NCBI GenBank assembly: GCA_044376575.1
Contig: JBILKR010000035.1
Span: forward strand, 1-15,336
DNA: 15,336 bases
Origin: BA4 sp044376575
Lineage (GTDB): Bacteria; Bacteroidota; Bacteroidia; CAIKAF01
Direction of reading: 5' to 3'
A program made the position numbers and the translations under genes. Shown piece after piece: positions 7,893 to 14,767 of this stretch. The notes under the pieces are model-generated. The model saw only the letters and a program-made list of their open reading frames with translations, did no database searches and was not told the origin of the DNA. How positions within the stretch are numbered: the stretch's first letter is position 1; each line of letters starts with the position of its first letter.

Positions 7893-9193
7893 TGGAGTAC
7901 GCAGAAGCTCTCGATTTCCTTTTCAATGCGTTGCCCATGTATCAGCGCATTGGTGCTGCTGCTTATAAAAAAGATTTAACCAATACCATTGCGCTCTGTA
8001 ATTATTTGAATCATCCGCAACAGCATTTCCGTTCCATTCACATTGCAGGAACTAATGGAAAAGGATCAACTTCACACATGCTCGCATCCATTTTGCAGGA
8101 ACATGGATTAAAAGTGGGTTTGTATACATCTCCTCATTTAAAAGACTTCAGAGAACGAATTAAAATCAATGGCGAAGATATCAGTAAAGAATTTGTGACG
8201 AAGTTTGTTGAACAGCATCATGCCTTTTTTTCTTCTCATGAACTTTCTTTTTTTGAGATGACCGTTGGACTGGCTTTCCAATACTTTAAAGATGAGAAAG
8301 TAGATATTGCCATTATTGAAACCGGCATGGGAGGCAGATTAGATTCAACCAACATTATTACTCCTATCATGAGTGTGATTACCAATATCGGATGGGATCA
8401 CATGGCCTTTCTGGGAGATACACTTCCTGCAATTGCCGGCGAAAAAGCAGGAATTATCAAATCAAAAATACCCGTTGTTATCAGTGAACGGCAGGAAGAA
8501 GTTCAGGATGTATTTATGCATAAGGCCGATTACCTTGATGCACCTTGTGTATTTGCAGATGACTTGTATGAGTTACAACATTACGAATACATCGAAGAAA
8601 ACGGGCAGTTGTATTTAAAAATGAAATTTTTGCATTGGGTAACGGATGAAAAGATATCAGTAATTACTGATCTGCCGGGAATATATCAGTTAAAAAATGT
8701 ATCCGGAGTGCTGGCGGTGGTCGATGAACTGGAAGAACATGAATTGCTAACCATCGACAGGGAAAAAGTATTACTGGGATTAAAAAAGGTGCAGACCAAT
8801 ACCGGGCTCAGGGGGCGTTGGCAGATATTGGGTAAAAATCCATTAATAATTGCCGATACAGCACATAATGAACCAGGAATCAGGGAAATTTTACATCATA
8901 TTGAGACTTTAAAATTTGAGCAGCTGCATTTGGTGATTGGGTTTGTGAATGATAAATCCATTGACAAACTGCTGTCAATGCTTCCGGTTACAGCAAAATA
9001 TTATTTTACACAGGCATCCATTCCTAGAGCGATGGCTGCAGATGAATTAAAAGAAAAAGCTGCTACATATCAATTACTTGGAGATTCCTACCCTACTGTT
9101 CATGAAGCACTGGAAGAAGCACGTAAACTGGCAGGATCCAATGATTTGATATTTGTTGGGGGAAGCACATTTGTGGTGGCTGATATCCTCTAA
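7892..9193 (+). CDS. folC: Bifunctional folylpolyglutamate synthase/dihydrofolate synthase
   Basis: A 433-residue cytoplasmic Mur-ligase-family enzyme that adds glutamate to dihydropteroate and to reduced folates, using ATP. The P-loop GTNGKGS is at 53-59. The omega-loop YTSPHLKDFRERI (78-90), ETGMGGRLDSTN (143-154), TNIGWDHMAFLG (164-175) and the C-terminal GLRGRWQ (305-311) and ADTAHNEPG (321-329) all match FolC. The length is normal and no key motif is missing. It starts within the stop codon of the TonB-like gene, so it shares that transcript. No strong terminator separates it from the tRNA unit that begins about 60 nt downstream; the tRNA has its own promoter. Confidence 0.95.
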   Translation: MEYAEALDFLFNALPMYQRIGAAAYKKDLTNTIALCNYLNHPQQHFRSIHIAGTNGKGSTSHMLASILQEHGLKVGLYTSPHLKDFRERIKINGEDISKEFVTKFVEQHHAFFSSHELSFFEMTVGLAFQYFKDEKVDIAIIETGMGGRLDSTNIITPIMSVITNIGWDHMAFLGDTLPAIAGEKAGIIKSKIPVVISERQEEVQDVFMHKADYLDAPCVFADDLYELQHYEYIEENGQLYLKMKFLHWVTDEKISVITDLPGIYQLKNVSGVLAVVDELEEHELLTIDREKVLLGLKKVQTNTGLRGRWQILGKNPLIIADTAHNEPGIREILHHIETLKFEQLHLVIGFVNDKSIDKLLSMLPVTAKYYFTQASIPRAMAADELKEKAATYQLLGDSYPTVHEALEEARKLAGSNDLIFVGGSTFVVADIL

Positions 9194-9206
9194 TTTTTAT
9201 CAGAAA

Positions 9207-9237
9207 TTTGGAGAAATGAAAATTCACTGTATATTTG
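9207..9237 (+). promoter_or_regulatory. Canonical Bacteroidota promoter of the tRNA-Val gene
   Basis: TTTG at 9207-9210 and TATATTTG at 9230-9237 are separated by 19 nt, an exact match to the Bacteroidota TTTG-N19-TAnnTTTG promoter. The predicted start lies a few bases downstream, and the mature tRNA begins at 9257. This is the best promoter in the window. Confidence 0.85.
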
Positions 9238-9256
9238 CATCCCGTTTCAATTGAAA

Positions 9257-9331
9257 GGGAGCATAGCTCAGCTGGTTCAGAGCATCTGCCTTACAAGCAG
9301 AGGGTCACAGGTTCGAATCCTGTTGCTCCCA
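9257..9331 (+). tRNA. tRNA-Val (anticodon UAC)
   Basis: A complete cloverleaf can be folded by eye. The acceptor GGGAGCA pairs with TGCTCCC; the D stem is GCTC/GAGC; the anticodon stem TCTGC/GCAGA encloses CTTACAA with anticodon TAC at 9292-9294; the T arm is ACAGG-TTCGAAT-CCTGT. All stems pair perfectly. The discriminator base is A, and CCA is not encoded (ACAA follows), so it is added after transcription. The tRNA reads GUA and probably other valine codons. It is flanked by its own promoter and terminator. Confidence 0.97.
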
Positions 9332-9349
9332 CAAATGCAAACTCAATCG

Positions 9350-9382
9350 CCTCCACAGAATTCTGTGGAGGTTTTTTATTTT
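9350..9382 (+). terminator. Rho-independent terminator of the tRNA-Val unit
   Basis: CCTCCACAGAA and TTCTGTGGAGG form a perfect 22-bp inverted repeat (9350-9371), folding as a stem of about 9 bp with a tight AATT-type loop, followed by TTTTTTATTTT. It lies 18 nt after the tRNA 3' end. Confidence 0.88.
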
Positions 9383-9569
9383 ATGGACTGAGGGAGAACA
9401 TGCATACCGGGTGTAAGAAAATTAAAAAAGAATAAATGAAAACAGGTGGGTGAAGTTATTGACAGATCTTAAAATAATTCTGTTATCATCTAATCTACCT
9501 ACATCTATAGCCCTTGATGTTTTTATGGACCTTAATACTTGGCTTAGGTATATACTTAGGTTATATTTT
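9383..9569. other. AT-rich spacer between the tRNA unit and the membrane protein gene
   Basis: No gene is supported here. A 12-nt near-tandem repeat with CTTAGG lies at 9543-9566. A - strand frame of about 53 codons (roughly 9430-9588) is open but has no ATG or GTG start and no recognised motif. I saw no tRNA-3'-end duplication of the kind left by an integrating element. Confidence 0.5.
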
Positions 9570-10835
9570 TTAATTACAGTTAGTTATATCAGTTTTATAG
9601 GCTCCCTGAAGGATAGCTTTGTTAAGAATTTCTTCTGCTTCTTGACGATTTTTATACACGAGAAGAGAATTGTCTTTTATTAAATATCTACAAATACCTA
9701 GATCTAAATACCTTTTTTTATCCATAACTTCTGTTCCAATTATCAGTATTCCTGTAACTAAATGTATTACTGGTAAAACAAGTATAACAGATTGAATAAT
9801 CTTATAAATCCATTGCTTATAATCACGGATAGCAAGTATTAAATTGTAGATTATCATGCTAAATAAGATAGCAGATAGTATCTTATATCTAGAAGAATAA
9901 GCTTGTTCCCATCCAAAACCTACTCTACCTATACTAATCATAAGCATAGAGAGTATAATAAAAATACCAATAAGTACTTGTAGATCTATTTTGTTTTTAG
10001 CAAATCTTTTTCTGAAAAGGATAAATGATAGTAAAAACATAAAAGCACCCGATATCTGAAGTATTGTACCATTCGTTGTTATACTTCGTTCTAGGAAAGC
10101 TGCATTAAGTACAAGAAAGTGCTGTATGAATATTATAGGTTTTTCTACTAAAAGTGTAATAGATGGGTGATGTGAAACCGGTTCATATAGTAACCAGTAA
10201 AACCCAAATCCTAAAAGCACGGTGACTACCAAAGATAAAAATGCTAGCATTTTTTTTTGTTGAACATAAAATACATAACTGATTATTAGAAGTACAATCA
10301 CACCATTAGAACTGCAGAAAAATGCAAGCATACCCATAATTATAGATCCCGGTGCTATTTTTTTTATTGAAAGAAGAATGCTCACCGCAGAAAATAAAAG
10401 CACACCATAATTCTGTGTAGCAGCTAAAGCCCACTGGAAATTTTCATGATGCTGTGGATTATATAGCAAGGGAATAGTTATAATCAAACTAATTAGTGAT
10501 TGATTCAGATAGTATCTTATTAGCAGATAGCTGAATATAACAAGAAATAAGTTACCTGCAAATATTAATCCCTTAATGTTTACGTAACCAAAAACCTGAA
10601 TTGAGAAAGCAACTATAGATTTAGTGATGATGACCCGGTGTTCATTGATTTGATCTATAACAAGACTTATCTTATCTGTAAAATTATTAGTTTTTTGATA
10701 GTTAGTAGAAAATTCAATGATTGCTTTATAATCGTCTATATAAGGGGAATTGGAAGCACTTTTATAACAATAGATTAGATATATAATAGATGCTAATATG
10801 AAAAAAATTAAATTGATTTTAGCACATAATCTCAT
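9570..10835 (-). CDS. Uncharacterised polytopic membrane protein, GT-C glycosyltransferase-like
   Basis: A 421-residue protein with about 10-12 hydrophobic helices and no named family that I can assign with certainty. TM1 (about 7-24) is followed by SPYIDDYKAI with the acidic pair D34/D35, in the extracytoplasmic loop position where GT-C enzymes carry their catalytic Asp. Other polar blocks sit at helix ends: NEHR (64-67), NPQHHENFQWA (126-136), CSSNG (174-178) and GRVGFGWEQAYSSRY (303-317). This layout recalls polyprenyl-phosphate-sugar-dependent membrane transferases. A role in decorating envelope glycans or proteins is inference. The gene is visibly more AT-rich than its neighbours and stands alone beside a tRNA. 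A TATCTTTG -7 box lies 27 nt upstream. The C-terminal tail of about 50 residues is soluble. Confidence 0.75.
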   Translation of the reverse strand: MRLCAKINLIFFILASIIYLIYCYKSASNSPYIDDYKAIIEFSTNYQKTNNFTDKISLVIDQINEHRVIITKSIVAFSIQVFGYVNIKGLIFAGNLFLVIFSYLLIRYYLNQSLISLIITIPLLYNPQHHENFQWALAATQNYGVLLFSAVSILLSIKKIAPGSIIMGMLAFFCSSNGVIVLLIISYVFYVQQKKMLAFLSLVVTVLLGFGFYWLLYEPVSHHPSITLLVEKPIIFIQHFLVLNAAFLERSITTNGTILQISGAFMFLLSFILFRKRFAKNKIDLQVLIGIFIILSMLMISIGRVGFGWEQAYSSRYKILSAILFSMIIYNLILAIRDYKQWIYKIIQSVILVLPVIHLVTGILIIGTEVMDKKRYLDLGICRYLIKDNSLLVYKNRQEAEEILNKAILQGAYKTDITNCN

Positions 10836-10862
10836 AGATATTTAAAAAATACTGTCACACAT

Positions 10863-10870
10863 CAAAGATA
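10863..10870 (-). promoter_or_regulatory. Bacteroidota -7 element upstream of the membrane protein gene
   Basis: Read on the - strand this is TATCTTTG, a perfect TAnnTTTG match, ending 27 nt before the ATG at 10835. The sequence 19 nt further upstream is AT-rich and lacks a TTTG -33 box, so support is partial. Confidence 0.5.
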
Positions 10871-10936
10871 GATTAAAAGAGATATAATATATAATTAAAA
10901 AATAAACTCATATTGTATAGTCAGAAATGTATTTTT

Positions 10937-10986
10937 GATGAATTTAATGACACATCTGTTCAAAAATTCATCTATATCATTGATAT
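10937..10986. repeat. Two dyad-symmetric elements between the OMP and membrane protein genes
   Basis: GATGAATTT (10937-10945) and AAATTCATC (10964-10972) form a 9-bp inverted repeat around an 18-nt spacer. Next to it, ATATCA-T-TGATAT (10974-10986) is a perfect 6+1+6 palindrome. Neither is followed by a T-tract in a useful orientation. They may be binding sites upstream of the membrane protein gene or chance in AT-rich sequence. Confidence 0.35.
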
Positions 10987-11008
10987 GATAAACCGGGACA
11001 CAACTCAA

Positions 11009-11671
11009 TTAAAACCTATACCCCAACCCTGCCATCAACAATGCATTGAAATTATATTTTTTAAATGTATCGTTATTTTCAACCGGAAAAAAACCGGTTT
11101 GAGTTCTTGCTTCCATTGTAACCATCCATTTCTCTCCCAAAGGGATCCTGCAGCCTAAGCCTGCAACAAGACCTATATCAACACGGGCAAATGTTCCCGG
11201 ATCGGGATAATTAATCACTTCATTCGTTGGAGATGTAAATCGTAATGAGGTATTTACCAATACCCCTACTGAAGGACCTACATTCAAAAAAAAGCGAACT
11301 TTTTTTCCTATGTGCAATTGTGCCAACAAAGGAACAGAAACGTAATTCATAAAATAATCTGCAGTACCCATCTCTACCAAATTCCCTAATCCATCCATAA
11401 ATTTTGGAGAATAACTTCCACCTTTTCTTTCATACATTACTTCAGTACGTAATGAAAAAAGCGAATGAAACTGATATTGTATTCCAACTAATCCAGCGTA
11501 TGATACTTCAACATCGCTGTAGGTAACCGGTGTTTCATCTGTACGTAAAAATGTACCTCCTGCCCCACCCTGAACATCAACCTGCCAGCGCTGTTGAGCA
11601 GATACCACGTTTGAGCATCCAATAAAAATAATAAGGAATAAAATGATCTTATTTTGACAAAGTACTTTCAT
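11009..11671 (-). CDS. Outer-membrane beta-barrel protein (porin-family/OMP_b-brl type)
   Basis: A 220-residue protein with a signal peptide (hydrophobic core about 9-19, likely cleavage after NVVSA at residue 25). After that come alternating short amphipathic strands rich in Gly and aromatic residues, for example WQVDVQGGAGGTF, VSYAGLVGIQYQF, LRTEVMYERKGG, FFLNVGPSVGV, VDIGLVAGLGCRI and the terminal LLMAGLGYRF ending in Phe. This is the pattern of the small 8-stranded barrels common in Bacteroidota. The FIGC at 16-19 weakly resembles a lipobox, but Phe at -3 and the good SPI site argue for a normal signal peptide. The ligand or role is unknown. The start lies 23 nt inside the 3' end of recR, so the two are probably co-transcribed. 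Confidence 0.82.
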   Translation of the reverse strand: MKVLCQNKIILFLIIFIGCSNVVSAQQRWQVDVQGGAGGTFLRTDETPVTYSDVEVSYAGLVGIQYQFHSLFSLRTEVMYERKGGSYSPKFMDGLGNLVEMGTADYFMNYVSVPLLAQLHIGKKVRFFLNVGPSVGVLVNTSLRFTSPTNEVINYPDPGTFARVDIGLVAGLGCRIPLGEKWMVTMEARTQTGFFPVENNDTFKKYNFNALLMAGLGYRF

Positions 11672-12269
11672 AAGGCAAACGGTGTAATAATGATCGGCCG
11701 AGCGTCATCTCATCAGCATATTCCAATTCATCACCGAATCCTATACCTCTGGCAATGGTGGTGATTTGTACACCTGACGGTGACAATTTTTTATATACAT
11801 AAAAATTGGTGGTATCTCCTTCCATTGTGCTACTTAATGCAAGAATAACTTCTTTTACTTCATCTGAAGATATCCGTTGAATGAGTGGTTCAATATGCAG
11901 ATCCGAAGGTCCGATACCATCCATCGGTGAAATGCGACCGCCTAGCACATGATAAACTCCATGAAACTGATGCGTATTTTCAATGGCCAGAACATCTTTA
12001 ATATCTTCCACAACACAGATCATCGAATGATCACGCGCAGGATTACTGCAAATAGCACAAACTTCAGCTTCTGTGATATTAAAACATTGCTTACAAAACC
12101 GAATGTCTTTTTTTAATCGTAGCAATACCTCACCAAAACGACTTACCTCCTGATCCTCCTGCCGAAGCAAATGCAATACCAGTCGCAATGCTGTCTTCTT
12201 GCCTATTCCGGGCAATGAAGAAAACGAATGTACCGCATCTTCCAATAAACGGGATGAGAATTGATCCAT
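11649..12269 (-). CDS. recR: Recombination protein RecR
   Basis: A 206-residue DNA repair protein that acts with RecF and RecO to load RecA at gaps. In order: a helix-hairpin-helix region with LPGIGKKTALRL at 19-30, a C4 zinc finger with Cys at 59, 62, 71 and 74 (FCKQC...CAIC), a Toprim domain starting ICVVEDIKDVLAIE at 84-97 with HVLGGRISPMDGIGP at 107-121, and a C-terminal Walker-B-like region. Length and motifs are those of normal RecR. The gene is divergent from fhs (120 nt between starts) and overlaps the OMP gene downstream. No convincing -7 box was found on this strand. Confidence 0.96.
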   Translation of the reverse strand: MDQFSSRLLEDAVHSFSSLPGIGKKTALRLVLHLLRQEDQEVSRFGEVLLRLKKDIRFCKQCFNITEAEVCAICSNPARDHSMICVVEDIKDVLAIENTHQFHGVYHVLGGRISPMDGIGPSDLHIEPLIQRISSDEVKEVILALSSTMEGDTTNFYVYKKLSPSGVQITTIARGIGFGDELEYADEMTLGRSLLHRLPYESTLSK

Positions 12270-12332
12270 GTCCTAAAGGTAAACAGGATATCGCTTAATT
12301 TATTCATTCAATAAAAGAAGTTATTCATAAAC

Positions 12333-12363
12333 TTCGGTTGATTTTTAATTAAAGCTACCTTTG
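12333..12363 (+). promoter_or_regulatory. Bacteroidota promoter upstream of fhs
   Basis: TACCTTTG at 12356-12363 matches TAnnTTTG. TTCG at 12333-12336, 19 nt upstream, matches three of four bases of the -33 TTTG. The start codon lies 26 nt downstream of the -7 box, leaving a short AT-rich leader. Confidence 0.6.
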
Positions 12364-12389
12364 ATACTGTAGAATAAAATAAATTATTC

Positions 12390-14015
12390 ATGAAAAAGAT
12401 AATTGACATAGCAACCCAAGCCGGCATAAGTGAAGAAGCTATCGAATTATACGGTAATTACAAAGCCAAAATCGATCCCCGAAAATTGAACAATCAAAAA
12501 AAAGGGAAACTCATTTTGGTAACATCCATCACACCAACCAAGTCGGGCAACGGAAAAACAGTATCCACCATATCACTGGCGATGGGATTAAAGCAGTCAG
12601 GTCAAAAAGTTATTGCTGCCCTGCGCGAACCTTCTTTAGGACCCAACTTCGGAATGAAAGGTGGCGCAACCGGTGGAGGTTATGCCGAGATTGAACCTGC
12701 CGATGATATCAACTTACATTTTAATGGCGATTTTCATGCCATCACAACCGCCAATAATATGCTGGTAGCCTTCATTGAAAATTATAAATATTACAATCAA
12801 GGTAAACCGCATGGAATAAAATCGATCTCTTTAAAAAGGTGTTTGGATGTGAACGATCGTTCGCTTCGCTACATCAACACAGGATTAAATGGAAGTGCTA
12901 ATGGTATTCCGAATGAAACCGGATTTAATATTACTCCTGCATCTGACCTGATGGCCATTGTTTGTCTGTCAGAAAATCTTGACGACTTACAACAACGTAT
13001 TCGCAGAATGATTGTAGGCTATACGTATGAAGGAAACGCTGTTACTCCGGATACGCTGGGCGTTACAGGGGCGATTACTGCACTATTGAAAGATGCAATT
13101 AAACCCAACCTGGTGCAAACGATAGAAGATGGCGCGGTGATGATCCATGGCGGACCATTTGCCAACATTGCGCACGGTTGTAACTCTGTGATTGCTACAA
13201 AAACTGCATTAGGATTAGCTGATTACGTAGTAACGGAAGCAGGGTTTGCCAGTGATCTGGGTGCAGAAAAATTCTTTAATATCAAATGCCGCTATGCGGG
13301 ATTACAACCAGCATTGAGTGTATTGGTGGTAACTGTAAAAGCATTGAAATTGCATGGTGGTGCGAATGAAAAAGAATTGAATGTTCCCAATGTGAATGAA
13401 GTAAAGGCAGGATTATGGAACCTGGAAAGACATGTAGAGATTCTAAAATCGTTCGGACAAAAAGTATTGGTTGTAATGAATCATTTCCCCACCGATGCCA
13501 AAGAAGAACAGGATGTGATTGAATCTTTCTGTACTTCTCATCAAATTCCGTTTACTATTCATTATGGATATGCACAAGGCGGAAAAGGATGTATGGATTA
13601 TGCACAAAAAGTAATTGAATTAACACAAACAGATGCTTTACCTATCAAACATACCTATGCCTTAACAGATGGTATTAAAGAAAAAATTGAAAAAGTAGCG
13701 ACAACAATATATGGTGCCGGAAAAGTTAAATTTTCAGCACAGGCAGAAAAACAAATACAGCAAATTACTGCAAAAGGATTGCATGAACTGGCCATTTGTA
13801 TGGCTAAAACACAATATAGTTTTACGGATCAGGCAACGGTATCAGGCAAAGAAAAAGGATTTACAATTCATGTGGATCAGTTGAACGTAAATGCAGGTGC
13901 AGGTTTTATTGTAGTACAATGCGGTGAGATTATGTTGATGCCAGGTCTCCCGAAAGAACCACAGGCATTACAAATTCATCTTGAAGGCGACGAGGTAGTA
14001 GGAATAAAAGGATAA
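12390..14015 (+). CDS. fhs: Formate-tetrahydrofolate ligase (10-formyl-THF synthetase)
   Basis: A 541-residue cytoplasmic enzyme that makes 10-formyl-THF from formate, THF and ATP, feeding one-carbon units to purine and other synthesis. The ATP loop is TPTKSGNGKTV at 48-58, within the Fhs pattern but with Asn where GEGKT is usual. Further family blocks are LREPSLGPNFGMKGGATGGG, HFNGDFHAITTANNML, HGGPFANIAHGCNS, VTEAGFASDLGAEKFFNIKCR and the C-terminal GAGFIVVQCGEIMLMPGLPK. The protein is slightly shorter than the roughly 555 residues usual for the family but appears complete. It is transcribed from its own promoter, divergent from recR, and converges on the aldolase gene with only 6 nt between stops. 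Confidence 0.95.
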   Translation: MKKIIDIATQAGISEEAIELYGNYKAKIDPRKLNNQKKGKLILVTSITPTKSGNGKTVSTISLAMGLKQSGQKVIAALREPSLGPNFGMKGGATGGGYAEIEPADDINLHFNGDFHAITTANNMLVAFIENYKYYNQGKPHGIKSISLKRCLDVNDRSLRYINTGLNGSANGIPNETGFNITPASDLMAIVCLSENLDDLQQRIRRMIVGYTYEGNAVTPDTLGVTGAITALLKDAIKPNLVQTIEDGAVMIHGGPFANIAHGCNSVIATKTALGLADYVVTEAGFASDLGAEKFFNIKCRYAGLQPALSVLVVTVKALKLHGGANEKELNVPNVNEVKAGLWNLERHVEILKSFGQKVLVVMNHFPTDAKEEQDVIESFCTSHQIPFTIHYGYAQGGKGCMDYAQKVIELTQTDALPIKHTYALTDGIKEKIEKVATTIYGAGKVKFSAQAEKQIQQITAKGLHELAICMAKTQYSFTDQATVSGKEKGFTIHVDQLNVNAGAGFIVVQCGEIMLMPGLPKEPQALQIHLEGDEVVGIKG

Positions 14016-14021
14016 TTAAAA

Positions 14022-14678
14022 CTATCCGTTTCCTTTTTTATAATCTGCTAAAAATTTCTCCAGCCCTGCATCTGTAAGTGGGTGATTCAATAAGGCCATA
14101 ATGGCGCTAAGCGGACTGGTAATCACGTCGGCTCCCATTTCGGCACATTGAATAATATGCATCGGATGACGAACAGAAGCGGCCAGCACTTGTGTATCAT
14201 ATCCATAATTACCGTAGATGGTTACAATCTGACGAATCAGGTGCATTCCATCAGTTGAAACATCATCCAAACGACCAATAAAAGGTGAGACATAGGTTGC
14301 TCCGGCCTTCGCTGCCAGCAATGCCTGACCTGCAGAAAAGACAAGTGTACAGTTGGTTTTAATTCCTTTATCTGAAAAATATTTTAATGCTTTAACGCCG
14401 TCTTTAATCATAGGAATTTTAACGACAATTTGTGAATGTAATGCTGCCAGTTTTTCTCCTTCTTCCACCATGCCTTTAAAATCAGTAGAGATTACTTCAG
14501 CACTTACATCTCCATCTACTATGTTACAAATATCGATGTAATGTTGTAAAATTTTATCTGTTCCGGTGATGCCTTCTTTTGCCATCAGTGAAGGATTGGT
14601 AGTCACTCCGTCAAGTACTCCAAGCTCCTGGGCTTCTTTAATTTGAACAAGATTTGCGGTATCGATAAAAAATTTCAT
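14022..14678 (-). CDS. fsa: Fructose-6-phosphate aldolase / transaldolase (TalC/FSA type)
   Basis: A 218-residue class I aldolase of the small transaldolase subfamily, acting on fructose 6-phosphate and related sugars in the pentose phosphate network. It starts with MKFFIDTANL, carries DGVTTNPSL at 23-31, the Schiff-base Lys at 87 in VVKIPM (matching K85 of E. coli FSA), TNCTLVFSAGQALLAAKAGATYVSPFIGRLDD in the middle, and SPLSAIMALLNHPLTDAGLEKFLADY at the end. Sequence alone does not fully separate true transaldolase from aldolase activity in this subfamily. The gene is convergent with fhs and no strong terminator lies between them. The 89-nt upstream gap is AT-rich, with only a poor -7 candidate. 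Confidence 0.92.
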   Translation of the reverse strand: MKFFIDTANLVQIKEAQELGVLDGVTTNPSLMAKEGITGTDKILQHYIDICNIVDGDVSAEVISTDFKGMVEEGEKLAALHSQIVVKIPMIKDGVKALKYFSDKGIKTNCTLVFSAGQALLAAKAGATYVSPFIGRLDDVSTDGMHLIRQIVTIYGNYGYDTQVLAASVRHPMHIIQCAEMGADVITSPLSAIMALLNHPLTDAGLEKFLADYKKGNG

Positions 14679-14767
14679 AACTGTTTATTTTAATGGTGTA
14701 AAATTATAAAATTGACCTTTGACAAAATCATGAAAAATGATAAGATATAAACAAGATTTGCATAGTA

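Noticed and set aside
9235..9435. + strand reading frame of 66 codons across the tRNA
   Set aside because: It overlies a perfect tRNA-Val and its terminator, so the frame is open by chance.
9430..9588. - strand open frame of about 53 codons, containing SRAIDVGRLDDN
   Set aside because: It has no ATG or GTG start, is out of frame with the neighbouring membrane protein gene, and shows no recognised motif. It could be the tail of a decayed gene, but nothing supports that.
9450..9683. + strand frame of 77 codons
   Set aside because: It runs antisense into the 3' end of the membrane protein gene, lies in AT-rich spacer and has no family features.
9257..10835. Possible genomic island inserted at tRNA-Val
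   Set aside because: No integrase and no duplicated tRNA 3' end was found. AT-richness of one gene alone is not enough.
11081..11099. AACCGG-A7-CCGGTT inverted repeat
   Set aside because: It lies inside the OMP coding region about 75 nt before the stop, and its A-run is in the loop, so it is not a terminator. It is explained by coding sequence.
10913..11158. + strand frame of 81 codons
   Set aside because: Most of its 3' half is antisense to the outer-membrane protein gene, and its composition is not protein-like.
14010..14040. GGATA...TATCC with a T-run between fhs and fsa, considered as a terminator
   Set aside because: The stem is only 5 bp and overlaps both coding ends, so it is too weak to call.
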